Positions 55,513 to 63,059 of a stretch of 64,000 bases of DNA are shown here, piece by piece (the first letter of the stretch is position 1; each line of letters starts with the position of its first letter). The notes under the pieces were generated by a model. That model saw nothing but the letters and a program-made list of their open reading frames with translations, had not been told where the DNA came from and made no database searches. Both the position numbers and the translations under genes were made by a program. Source of the DNA: Roseiarcus sp049513815. GTDB lineage: Bacteria > Pseudomonadota > Alphaproteobacteria > Rhizobiales > Beijerinckiaceae. Where the stretch lies: the NCBI GenBank assembly GCA_049513815.1, contig JBEKVR010000003.1, forward strand, positions 1 through 64,000, read 5' to 3'.

Positions 55513-56037
55513 GTGGACCCAAGCCCTGACGCCGACGACGCCGCGCTGTTCGCTGCGCGTCTCTTTCCGCGCCGCTCGTTCACCCCGGCGGCGGCGCGCC
55601 GACTGCTCGTGGCGACGTTCGTCGCCAGCGCGCTGTTCAGCCTGCCGTTCTATCTCGCCGGGGCTTGGCCGATCGTCGGCTTTCTCGGCCTCGACGTCGC
55701 GCCGCTGTGGCTCGCCTTCCGCATGAGCTTCCGCGCCGCCCGCGCCTACGAGGACTACCGTCTCACCTATCTCGAGCTCGAATTCGCGCGCGTGAGCGTG
55801 CGCGGCGCGCGGCGCGAATGGCGCTTCAATCCAGCCTGGGTGACGCTCGAGCGCGGCGAGACAGGGCCGATGGCCGAGCGGTTGGCGCTGCGCAGCCGCG
55901 GCCGCCGGCATGAGATCGCGTCGTTCCTCGGCCCCGACGAAAGGGCCGCGTTCGCCGGCGATCTGACCCGCGCGCTGGTCGAAGCGCGGCGAGGGCCGCG
56001 CCGGGCCGACGAATTCAGAACGCCGCCTGCCGTCTGA
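55513..56037 (+). CDS. DUF2244 integral membrane protein
   Basis: This roughly 174-aa inner-membrane protein has two close membrane helices (RLLVATFVASALFSLPFYLAGAWPIVGFLGL ... LWLAFRMSF) and a C-terminal cytoplasmic domain (YEDYRLTYLELEFARVSVRGARREWRFNPAWVTLE, then SFLGPDERAAFAGDLTRAL). These match the DUF2244 family, common in alphaproteobacteria next to nth. Start: GTG 55513 after AGGGAGG. Its function is unknown. Its 3' end overlaps the convergent Sel1 gene by 23 bp. Confidence 0.88.
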   Translation: MDPSPDADDAALFAARLFPRRSFTPAAARRLLVATFVASALFSLPFYLAGAWPIVGFLGLDVAPLWLAFRMSFRAARAYEDYRLTYLELEFARVSVRGARREWRFNPAWVTLERGETGPMAERLALRSRGRRHEIASFLGPDERAAFAGDLTRALVEARRGPRRADEFRTPPAV

Positions 56038-56974
56038 CCAGTTCGTCGACGCGCTTGTTCTCTTCCTGCGTCAGGCCCGCGGTCGCGGCGTCGAGGTCGG
56101 GATCTTCGATGCCGGCCGCCTTGGCGAAGCGGTTCCAGGTCGCCGCCTCGACGAGGTCCTTGGGCACGCCGCGGCCGCTGACATAGAGATGCGCGAGGCG
56201 GTTTTCGGCGATCGGGTTGTTGCGCGCCGCCGCGCGCAGCAGCAGTTTCGCCGCGCCGGCTTCGTCCTTGGCGACGCCGACGCCGTTGAACAACATGATC
56301 GCGTATTCGACCTGGCCGGCGACGACGCCGGCGTCGGCGGCGCGCTTGAGCCAGCGCGCGCTTTCGCCGATGTCGAGCGGCACGCCTTTGCCCTCGCGCA
56401 GCAGCACCCCGTAGGAATAGGCGCCGTCGCCATAGCCCGCCTCGGCGGCGCGGCGAAAATCGGCCGCCGCGGTGGCAAAGTCGGGAAAACCCCCGACCTT
56501 GCTGTCGAGCGCCATCACGCCGAGGTTGTAGAGCGCGCCCGCCTGGTCCTTTGCCGCCGCGATCTCGAATTGGGCCTTGGCCCCGGCGCGGTCCGCCGGG
56601 ACGCCGTCCGCGCCGTTGAGCAGCAGCATGCCAAGCGCGAAAGCGGCCTCGCGGTCGCCGAGTCCGCTGGCGATGCGAAACCAGCGCGCCGCCTCCGCCT
56701 CGTTGCGCGGCACGGCGTAGCCGTCGTGATAAATTTCGCCGATCAGGGTCATCGCCGCCGCGTCTTTGGGATTGTCGCCGACGCGCTTCAACGCCTCGCG
56801 CAACGCGGTGAGAAAATAGCCGCGCTGATAGTCGCCGAAGGCGACGTCCGGCGGCGGTCCATTCGGAGCCGGTTGGCCGGCCGGCGGCGCGAACGGCGGC
56901 GCGAGGGTCTGCGCCGCGGCGGGAACCGCCAGCGCCAGGCCGACGGCCAGCAGATACCGCGCCGCGGACTTCAC
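56015..56974 (-). CDS. Secreted Sel1-repeat (TPR-like) protein
   Basis: The 319-aa protein has a signal peptide (YLLAVGLALAVPAAAQ) and about six Sel1 repeats with the AxxxLGxxYxxGxGVxxDxxxAxxWxxxAAxxG pattern (e.g. GEIYHDGYAVPRNEAEAARW, GVLLREGKGVPLDIGES, LYVSGRGVPKDLVEAA). Such repeats mediate protein binding; periplasmic examples adjust signalling or the envelope (ExoR in Sinorhizobium is one). GTG 56974 is the start, in a GTGA overlap with the ThiE-like gene, so they are cotranscribed. Confidence 0.88.
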   Translation of the reverse strand: MKSAARYLLAVGLALAVPAAAQTLAPPFAPPAGQPAPNGPPPDVAFGDYQRGYFLTALREALKRVGDNPKDAAAMTLIGEIYHDGYAVPRNEAEAARWFRIASGLGDREAAFALGMLLLNGADGVPADRAGAKAQFEIAAAKDQAGALYNLGVMALDSKVGGFPDFATAAADFRRAAEAGYGDGAYSYGVLLREGKGVPLDIGESARWLKRAADAGVVAGQVEYAIMLFNGVGVAKDEAGAAKLLLRAAARNNPIAENRLAHLYVSGRGVPKDLVEAATWNRFAKAAGIEDPDLDAATAGLTQEENKRVDELVRRQAAF

Positions 56975-57630
56975 GCGCTCGTCTCCGCGCGCGCCGCCGC
57001 CGCCTTGCGCACGGCGTCTTCCGCCGTTGCGATCGCCTGCTCGAGCGAGGGCGCCGACCACAGGGCGTCGCCGAGCGCGACGAAATCGGCGCCGGCCGCC
57101 GCCAGCGTGGCGACGTCGTCGAGCCGCGCCGCGTAGGCGACGCACGGCGTCTCGAAGATCTCCGCCCACCAGGCGATCCGCTCCGCAGTTTCGGCGAGCG
57201 GCGGCGTCCATCCGTCGCGGCGCGGTTCGCCAAACATCACGTAGTCGGCGCCCGCCTCGCCGGCGGCCATCGCGTCGTCGCGGCCGCGCAAAGCCCCGAC
57301 GCCGACGATACGGTCGGGGCGCAGGCTCGCCAACGCGTCGGAGAGCGAGTCGCCGACGCCGGTCACGTGCGCGCCGTCGGCGCCGATGCGCGCCGCCAGT
57401 CGCGGTTCGCCTTCGATCAGGATCGCCGCCTCGTAGGGCGCCGCGGCCTCGACCAGGCGCTCGGCGATTCGCTTGGCGTCGCCCTGCGCCTCGGGCGCGA
57501 CGCGCACCAGCGCGCTGGCGACGTCGCCCGCCGCCAACGCGGCGGCGAACCGCGGCGCGAACGCGGCGAGGTCGCCAAGCCCCAGCGGCGGCGTGACGAG
57601 ATAGAGACGGCAGGAGGGAGCGTCGGCCAT
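56971..57630 (-). CDS. ThiE/TenI-like thiamine phosphate synthase family protein
   Basis: The 219-aa TIM-barrel protein has ThiE family elements: RLYLVTPP near the N-terminus, GADGAHVTG (phosphate and thiazole side), IVGVGALRGRDDAMAAGEAGADYVMFGEP, and a C-terminal AAGADFVALGDALW. Canonical ThiE couples HMP-PP and thiazole phosphate. Some consensus residues around the pyrophosphate site differ, so it may be a TenI-like or specialised paralogue in these bacteria. It is coupled to the Sel1 protein gene, with no other thiamine genes near. Confidence 0.8.
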   Translation of the reverse strand: MADAPSCRLYLVTPPLGLGDLAAFAPRFAAALAAGDVASALVRVAPEAQGDAKRIAERLVEAAAPYEAAILIEGEPRLAARIGADGAHVTGVGDSLSDALASLRPDRIVGVGALRGRDDAMAAGEAGADYVMFGEPRRDGWTPPLAETAERIAWWAEIFETPCVAYAARLDDVATLAAAGADFVALGDALWSAPSLEQAIATAEDAVRKAAAARAETSA

Positions 57631-57731
57631 GAAGCGCGGCTTTGCCTTCGGCGGAGGGCGTTATGTGCCGAGCAATGCGGCCAAAAGTGCGGCGACGCAA
57701 GACCCCGCGCCGGCTAGTCGGGCGCGGCGCC

Positions 57732-58274
57732 TCAGTGGGCGAAGGCGGCCCGCAGGCGCTCGAACTGCTCGGCGACCGCGTCCCGCGGCGCCGGCTGGGC
57801 GACCTCGGCTTCGGCGAGCGCACGGTCGAGGTGGGCGACGCGCGCCTGCAGCCGCAGCGATTTGGCGCTGAAGGCGCGCAACATCTCGGGCAGTTGCTCG
57901 AACGTCTCGGACGGGCAGGCGACGTTCTGCTCGGAGAGCCGAACCCGGTGCTTTTCCGATTGCGCCTGAGCCGGGGTCAGTTCGCCTTCGTTGACGGCGC
58001 GCTGAAGCAGCAGCCAGGAGGCGACCTGCATCAGCCGGGTCGTCAGGCGCATGCTTTCGGTCGCATAGGCGAGCGCCGCCGGGCGCGGCAGGCTGCGCGA
58101 TTCCTCGCGGCCCGGTCCGTCGAGATAGGCGGCGGTGTCCTCGACCAGGCTCATGCCTTCGCGGAACAGCGCCTTGAACGCCGCCGAGGCGGCGAGCTTG
58201 GGATAGAACCAAACGGTGTTGGCCGCGGCCTCGTTGAGCGCCGCGCTCTGCGCCGATCCGTCGCTACGCCCCAT
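57732..58274 (-). CDS. rcdA: RcdA/DUF1465 family regulator of CtrA degradation
   Basis: The 180-aa helical protein matches DUF1465: FYPKLAASAAFKALFREGMSLVEDTAAYLDG, YATESMRLTTRLMQVASWLLLQRAVNEGELT and LPEMLRAFSAKSLRLQARVAHLDRAL. In Caulobacter RcdA is an adaptor that helps ClpXP degrade CtrA and other substrates at the swarmer-to-stalked transition. A perfect CtrA-type box lies 129-143 bases upstream, in keeping with cell-cycle control. The C-terminal tail is disordered, as in the characterised protein. Confidence 0.87.
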   Translation of the reverse strand: MGRSDGSAQSAALNEAAANTVWFYPKLAASAAFKALFREGMSLVEDTAAYLDGPGREESRSLPRPAALAYATESMRLTTRLMQVASWLLLQRAVNEGELTPAQAQSEKHRVRLSEQNVACPSETFEQLPEMLRAFSAKSLRLQARVAHLDRALAEAEVAQPAPRDAVAEQFERLRAAFAH

Positions 58275-58402
58275 GACTCCCTCTCCTACGCGTTCCTGAC
58301 AAGCGGCAAGCGTGCTGATTTCGCACGCGCGCGCGCCACGACTCAGCGCGTCGCAAGATTAACGCCGCGGACTGTCCTTTGGCTGTTTACCTTTCGCTAA
58401 GG

Positions 58403-58417
58403 TTAACGAAAGCTTAA
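58403..58417 (-). promoter_or_regulatory. CtrA box upstream of rcdA
   Basis: TTAACGAAAGCTTAA is an exact TTAA-N7-TTAA match, 129 bases upstream of rcdA. In Caulobacter rcdA is CtrA-regulated. This is the strongest of the candidate CtrA sites in the window. Confidence 0.7.
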
Positions 58418-58438
58418 GCCGAACGGAGGGGAGAACGC

Positions 58439-58464
58439 AAAAAACAGCCGCCCGAAGGCGGCTG
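58439..58464 (-). terminator. Intrinsic terminator on the minus strand
   Basis: Read on the minus strand, CAGCCGCC-TTCG-GGCGGCTG forms a perfect 8-bp stem with a TTCG tetraloop and is followed by TTTTTT. It would end transcripts arriving from the DUF1192 gene (132 bases upstream) or from a start in between. It sits just upstream of the rcdA CtrA box, insulating rcdA. Confidence 0.9.
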
Positions 58465-58536
58465 GGAGGTCGGTAGGATGGGAGGCGTCGAACAGGACCC
58501 AAGGAATGGATCGATTTCATTCATAAATGATAATCG

Positions 58537-58551
58537 TTAACAATCCGTTAG
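58537..58551. promoter_or_regulatory. Second CtrA-like box between DUF1192 gene and terminator
   Basis: TTAACAATCCGTTAG is TTAA-N7-TTAG, one base off consensus, in an AT-rich patch (58515-58552). It lies upstream of the minus-strand terminator and not close to any annotated start, so it may drive an unannotated short transcript. No protein gene is seen in 58275-58595. Confidence 0.4.
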
Positions 58552-58595
58552 TGTCCGTGCGGCGACGGGGCGTCCCGCGGCGGGACGGTCGGCCC

Positions 58596-58799
58596 TTAAG
58601 ACTTGAAGAAAGCGGCTGCGGCGTTGCGCGTCGCTTCGCGCTGAACAATGGCCCGCTCGAGCCGCTCGATCTCGAGCTTGAGCACCGCTATGCGCTCGGC
58701 GAGTTCAGGGGCCGAAAGGTCATCGATCGGCTGGCCGATCGCATGGACCGGCCGTTTGACGGGCGGGGCGCCGAAAACCTCGTCGTCGAACCCGGCCAT
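58596..58799 (-). CDS. DUF1192 family protein (67 aa)
   Basis: The ATG at 58799 follows GAGAGGAG. The short protein has a conserved N-terminus (DDEVFGAPPVKRPVHAIGQPIDDLSAPELAERIAVLKLEIERLE), then a coiled-coil helix. That is the DUF1192 pattern found in nearly all Rhizobiales, commonly near rcdA-type genes. The function is unknown. It is followed at 58439-58464 by an intrinsic terminator. Confidence 0.88.
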   Translation of the reverse strand: MAGFDDEVFGAPPVKRPVHAIGQPIDDLSAPELAERIAVLKLEIERLERAIVQREATRNAAAAFFKS

Positions 58800-58889
58800 C
58801 GCCCGCTCCTCTCTGCTCGCCGGCGATATCATAAGCCGAATTGCCGAGCCGCCCAATCGCCGCCGGCGACGTTGCGCGGCGAGGCAGGC

Positions 58890-59102
58890 GTGGCCAAACT
58901 CGGCCCAAGCGCCCGCGCAACGGACCGACGCTCGGCGAAGGAGAGCGGTCGCATCGGCATGCTGCGCCCGGCGCTGCCGCTCGCGCTGGTCGGCGGCGCG
59001 ATGCCGGTCAATCCGAATTGGCGGCGGCGCCTCTCACCGGCGACGATCGACGCCTATGCGCTCACCCCGGCGGTCCTCGCCTTCATCCGCGAGGCGGCGT
59101 GA
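58890..59102 (+). CDS. Possible small protein in a gene-poor stretch (58800-59422)
   Basis: A plus-strand frame (GTG 58890, 70 aa, or ATG 58959, 47 aa) ends RRRLSPATIDAYALTPAVLAFIREAA, which reads like protein but has no ribosome binding site that I can defend. The rest of 58800-59422 contains no supported gene. A conserved-ortholog check would decide; I keep it as a low-confidence entry. Confidence 0.3.
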   Translation: MAKLGPSARATDRRSAKESGRIGMLRPALPLALVGGAMPVNPNWRRRLSPATIDAYALTPAVLAFIREAA

Positions 59103-59422
59103 GCCGGGCGGCGGGAACGCGAGGCCGGGAACAACGAAGCGGCCAACGCGGACAACGACCGGCGCCCGGTCGGCCGCCGCGTCCGCTTCCCTCGTCGTCT
59201 CCCTGGACCGCCAGCCGCCCGGCCAGCCGCGTGCAAAGCGATTCGCTGGCCTCTGATTATCAAGCGTTTAGGCGCCAAAAGACGCGCGGCGCGCAGGCGC
59301 GGAGACAAGCCGAAGCGGGCGCCTTCGTCGGACTCCGACAAAGGAGATTGACGGGCGAGGCGCCGTAATTCCAGCGGCGCGGTAATTCCGGTCGTAGTTC
59401 AGGTCGACGGCTGAAGGAGGCG

Positions 59423-59842
59423 TCAGGTTGGAATCAACCGCGTGATCACCCGGTACTCAAGTAAAGAAACGTAAAATGAAGCGGATGTGCAAAAAACTGC
59501 AGAGATTACCGCAAAGCAAGTTTCAATGACGTTTGGGTCAATTAGCATCAAATATTTGCTGCTCAAAAGTTCAGCGCATTCAATTAAACCGCTATTTGTT
59601 CTTCGAAATTCATCTGTAATAAATAGATGATAGCTGAAATAAGCTGCGAACAACTGCCCAAGAAGGAGAGGTGTGCAACTTAGTATTGTTGTTTGTAGAT
59701 TCGATGCGTCTTGCAGGAGGTAGTGAGTCCCCGCGATTGAAACTAAATTATAGAACGCGACTGAAACTGCCGCGGCCGGACTCATCAGGCACAAAGCAAT
59801 CGCCGCCAACAAAGCAAAACGAGTCGCATTTCGTCCCGACAT
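59423..59842 (-). CDS. AT-rich hypothetical membrane protein (139 aa)
   Basis: The ATG at 59842 follows GGAAG. The product has about four hydrophobic segments (FALLAAIALCLMSPAAAVSVAFYNLVSI, TILSCTPLLLGQLFAAYFSYHLFI, a mid-region helix, VIETCFAVISAVFCTSASFYVSLL), so it is an integral membrane protein. The gene is conspicuously AT-richer than everything around it (e.g. TAATAAATAGATGATAGC), which points to recent acquisition. No family is recognised. Confidence 0.7.
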   Translation of the reverse strand: MSGRNATRFALLAAIALCLMSPAAAVSVAFYNLVSIAGTHYLLQDASNLQTTILSCTPLLLGQLFAAYFSYHLFITDEFRRTNSGLIECAELLSSKYLMLIDPNVIETCFAVISAVFCTSASFYVSLLEYRVITRLIPT

Positions 59843-59958
59843 GATTCTTCCACTAAACCAGCGGTTGCCGCGGGCACGATCTTGCCTCTGACTTCGAAGA
59901 CGGCCCCCTTCGCACCCTTCTTGTCGGGGCGAGAAGGCCTCCTCGATAAGCAACATGG

Positions 59959-61125
59959 TTACGCCGCGTGTGTCCCGGCGATAAACCCCCCGCCGAGCAC
60001 GCGCGCGCGCGGGTCGCAGGACTCGTAGAACACGCAGGCCTGGCCTGGCGAGACGCCGGACTCCGGCTCGTCGAATTCGATCGCGCCGCCCGGCAGCAGC
60101 CGCGCCGGGGTCGGCGGCCGGGTCGAGCGCACCCGCGCCGCGATCGCCAGGCCGTGCTCGGGAATATCGGCCAGTTCGCCGTCGCCGATCCAGTTGACGT
60201 CGCGCAGGCGGATGCGGTGGGTCTCGAGCGCCTGACGCGGGCCGACGACGACGCGGGCGTTGTGGGCGTCGAGCGCGACGACGTAGAGCGGCTCGGCGGC
60301 GGCGATTCCGAGGCCGCGGCGCTGGCCGATCGTATAATGCAGGACGCCGGCATGGCGGCCGAGCACCCGCCCGTCGACATGGACGATGTCGCCCGCCTCC
60401 GCGGCGCCGGGCAGCAACCGCTCGATCACGTCGCTGTAATGGCCGGCGGGGACGAAGCAGATGTCCTGGCTGTCGGCCTTGTCGGCGACCGTCAGGCCGA
60501 ATTCGCCGGCGAGCGCCCGGACCTGCGGCTTCAGCATCGCGCCGAGCGGGAAACGCAGCATCGCCAGCTGCTCGCGGGTGGTGGCGAAGAGGAAATAGCT
60601 CTGGTCGCGATCGGGGTCGGCGGCGCGATAGAGCGCCCGCCCGCCGTGGCCGTCGTCGGCCGACACGACATAATGGCCGGTCGCCAGGATGTCGGCGCCG
60701 AGGTCCTTGGCCGCCTCGAACAGATCGACGAATTTCATCGTCTGGTTGCAGGCGACGCACGGCACCGGCGTCTCGCCCGAGACATAGGCGCGGGCGAAGG
60801 GCTCGATCACCTTCTCGCGGAACTGCGTCTCGTAATCGAGCACGTAATGGGGGACGCCGAGCCGGGCGGCGACGTCGCGCGCGTCGTGAATGTCCTGGCC
60901 GGCGCAGCAGGCGCCCTTGCGGTGAGTCGCCGCGCCGTGGTCGTAAAGCTGCATCGTCACGCCGACGACGTCGTAGCCGTCGCGGGCCAACAGCGCCGCG
61001 GCGACGCTCGAATCGACGCCGCCCGACATCGCGACAACGACGCGCGTGTTCTCGGGGGCCTTGGCCAGACCGAGACTGTTGAGGGGACGCGTCACCGCGT
61101 CCCGGGAAAGCGGCGGGGCCAACAT
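59959..61125 (-). CDS. mnmA: tRNA-specific 2-thiouridylase
   Basis: This 388-aa enzyme thiolates U34 of tRNA-Lys, Glu and Gln. The PP-loop is VVVAMSGGVDSSVAAAL, the first catalytic Cys is in PCVACNQTMKF, and the second is in DSQDICFVPAGHY. LHYTIGQRRGLGI and the C-terminal beta barrel follow. ATG 61125 is chosen over 61173, which would add 16 non-conserved residues; neither has a strong ribosome binding site. It is alone in its unit. Confidence 0.95.
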   Translation of the reverse strand: MLAPPLSRDAVTRPLNSLGLAKAPENTRVVVAMSGGVDSSVAAALLARDGYDVVGVTMQLYDHGAATHRKGACCAGQDIHDARDVAARLGVPHYVLDYETQFREKVIEPFARAYVSGETPVPCVACNQTMKFVDLFEAAKDLGADILATGHYVVSADDGHGGRALYRAADPDRDQSYFLFATTREQLAMLRFPLGAMLKPQVRALAGEFGLTVADKADSQDICFVPAGHYSDVIERLLPGAAEAGDIVHVDGRVLGRHAGVLHYTIGQRRGLGIAAAEPLYVVALDAHNARVVVGPRQALETHRIRLRDVNWIGDGELADIPEHGLAIAARVRSTRPPTPARLLPGGAIEFDEPESGVSPGQACVFYESCDPRARVLGGGFIAGTHAA

Positions 61126-61280
61126 CAATGGGTTCGAAGCCAGTGCGGAACTGGGCGCCTTATAGCATCTCACGGTCGGCGCGGCCCGGAAAAAAGTCGC
61201 CGCCGCCCGCCGCCGCCGCCGAATAGGCCGAAAAACCCCACAAATTGAAACACTTTGTAAAGAACTTCCTTCGCATGGGC

Positions 61281-61295
61281 TTAGGCAAATCTTAA
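61281..61295 (+). promoter_or_regulatory. CtrA-like box upstream of sciP
   Basis: TTAGGCAAATCTTAA is TTAG-N7-TTAA, one base from consensus, 56-70 bases upstream of the sciP start. CtrA activates sciP in Caulobacter, so the site is expected here. Confidence 0.6.
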
Positions 61296-61350
61296 GTCAC
61301 GACCATTAGATTTCAGTGCGTAAGGACTTGCGTTCGAGTGTGAGAGTGAA

Positions 61351-61626
61351 ATGACCGAAGCGCTTCGACCGAGGGTGAAATACGTCATCGGTCCGGACGG
61401 AAGCCCGCTGACGATCGCCGATCTTCCGCCGACGTCGACCAAGCGCTGGGTGATCCGGCGCAAAGCCGAAGTGGTCGCAGCCGTGCGTGGCGGCCTGATC
61501 TCGCTCGAAGAAGCGTGCTCGCGCTACACCCTGACCGTCGACGAATTCCTGTCCTGGCAGGCCTCGATCGACCAGCACGGCCTCGCCGGACTGCGCACGA
61601 CCCGCATCCAGCAATATCGCCACTGA
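61351..61626 (+). CDS. sciP: SciP/DUF1153 family CtrA inhibitor
   Basis: The 91-aa protein is the DUF1153 type: VKYVIGPDGSPLTIADLPPTSTKRWVIRRKAEVVAAVRGGLISLEEACSRYTLTVDEFLSWQ. In Caulobacter, SciP binds CtrA through its helix-turn-helix and blocks activation of target promoters in G1. The length and sequence match the family almost throughout. Together with rcdA 3 kb away and the PdhS-like kinase, it gives the window three CtrA-network genes. A CtrA-like box precedes it. Confidence 0.93.
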   Translation: MTEALRPRVKYVIGPDGSPLTIADLPPTSTKRWVIRRKAEVVAAVRGGLISLEEACSRYTLTVDEFLSWQASIDQHGLAGLRTTRIQQYRH

Positions 61627-61798
61627 GCGATAAGGCGCTGTGTAGACGCGCCCGGCGAGCGCGTCCAGTGCGCATTTCCTAGTCGAACTCCGAGGATCGC
61701 CGCGGCCTGACGGCGCGCGCTGCGTTGCGCGCCCGCGCCGGCGCGGCTATCTGTGGGCGCGCGCCGCGTCGCCGCCCCGATTCGTCTGGAAAGGCTCG

Positions 61799-63052
61799 AT
61801 GAACCGCCCAACCGTCCATGTCGTGGGCGCCGGCGTTTCCGGACTGAGCGCTGCGGTCAGCCTCGCGGCGACCGCCGACGCCCACGTCGTCGTCCACGAG
61901 AGCGCCGCGATCGCCGGCGGGCGCCGCCGGCCGCTGTTCGACGAAGCGACCCAGACCGCGTTCGACAGCGGCGCCGATTTCATTTTGTCGAGCTGGACCG
62001 CCGCCCTGTCGCTGATCGAGGCGATGGGCGCGCGCGGCCAATGGCGCGAGGCGGCGCCGGCCGGAATCGCCTTCGCCGATCTGGCGACCGGCGAGCGCTG
62101 GCGGCTGCGGCTCGGCCGCGGGCGCTTTCTGTGGCGGGTCCTCGACCCACGGTTGCGACCGCCGGGCGTCGCGCTGCGCGACTTCTGGCCGGCGGCGCGG
62201 CTTGCCCGCGCCCCTGCAGCCGCGCGGCTCGCCGACTACGCCCCGCGCTTCGGCACGGCGACTGAACGGGTCTGGCGGCCGTTCGCGCTCGCCGCGCTCA
62301 ACGCCGATTTCGAGCGCGCCTCGGCGCGGCTTGCCGGCGCGGCGCTCGCCGCCTCGCGCTGGGGCGGCGCGGCGCTGCTCTCGCCTTCGCGCGGCCTGGC
62401 GCGCGGCTTGGTTGAGCCGGCGCTGAAGACCCTGGCGCGGCGCGGCGCGACGACCCGCTTCGAGCGCAAGCTGATCGGGCTCGCCTTCGCCGACGGGCGC
62501 GTCGCCGCGCTCGATTTCGTCCATGACCGCGTCGATCTCGCGCCAGGCGACGCGGTCGTCCTGGCGACGCCGCCGCAGGAGGCGACGGCGCTGGCGCCGG
62601 GTCTGGTCGCGCCGCAAGAGTTCGCCGCCGCCGCCCATGTTCATTTCGCCGCGCCCGCGGCGTCCGACGCGCCGGCGATCATGGGCGTCGCCAACGGGAC
62701 GATCCACTGGCTGCTCAGCGCCGGCGACAGCATGACGGCGGTCGTCCGCGACGCCGGCGCCTTGATCGACCGGCCGCGCGACCAGCTCGCCGCGGCCGCC
62801 TGGCGCGACGTCGCGGCGCTGACGGGCCAGCGCGACGCCGTGCCCGCATGGCGCGTGGTCAGGCGCAAGCGCGCCGCGTTCGCCGCGACGCCGGAGCAGG
62901 ACGCGCTGCGGCCGAGCTGCGACACGCATTGGCCCAACCTGTTCCTCGCCGGCGCCTACGTGCAGACCGGTCTGCCCGATTGCCTCGAAGGCTCGGCGCG
63001 CTCCGGCGCGATGGCCGCCGAGCGCGTCCGCGCCTGGCTGGCGTCGCGCTGA
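61799..63052 (+). CDS. hpnE: Hydroxysqualene dehydroxylase
   Basis: This 417-aa FAD-dependent amine-oxidase-fold enzyme converts hydroxysqualene to squalene in the bacterial HpnCDE route to hopanoids. It shows the dinucleotide-binding motif VVGAGVSGLSAAVSLA, DSGADFILSSW, AALNADFERASARLAG and the C-terminal FAD block NLFLAGAYVQTGLPDCLEGSARSG, which is characteristic of HpnE. hpnC and hpnD are not in the window upstream; they may lie elsewhere. The gene is convergent with a P450. Confidence 0.9.
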   Translation: MNRPTVHVVGAGVSGLSAAVSLAATADAHVVVHESAAIAGGRRRPLFDEATQTAFDSGADFILSSWTAALSLIEAMGARGQWREAAPAGIAFADLATGERWRLRLGRGRFLWRVLDPRLRPPGVALRDFWPAARLARAPAAARLADYAPRFGTATERVWRPFALAALNADFERASARLAGAALAASRWGGAALLSPSRGLARGLVEPALKTLARRGATTRFERKLIGLAFADGRVAALDFVHDRVDLAPGDAVVLATPPQEATALAPGLVAPQEFAAAAHVHFAAPAASDAPAIMGVANGTIHWLLSAGDSMTAVVRDAGALIDRPRDQLAAAAWRDVAALTGQRDAVPAWRVVRRKRAAFAATPEQDALRPSCDTHWPNLFLAGAYVQTGLPDCLEGSARSGAMAAERVRAWLASR

Positions 63053-63059
63053 GACGCGA

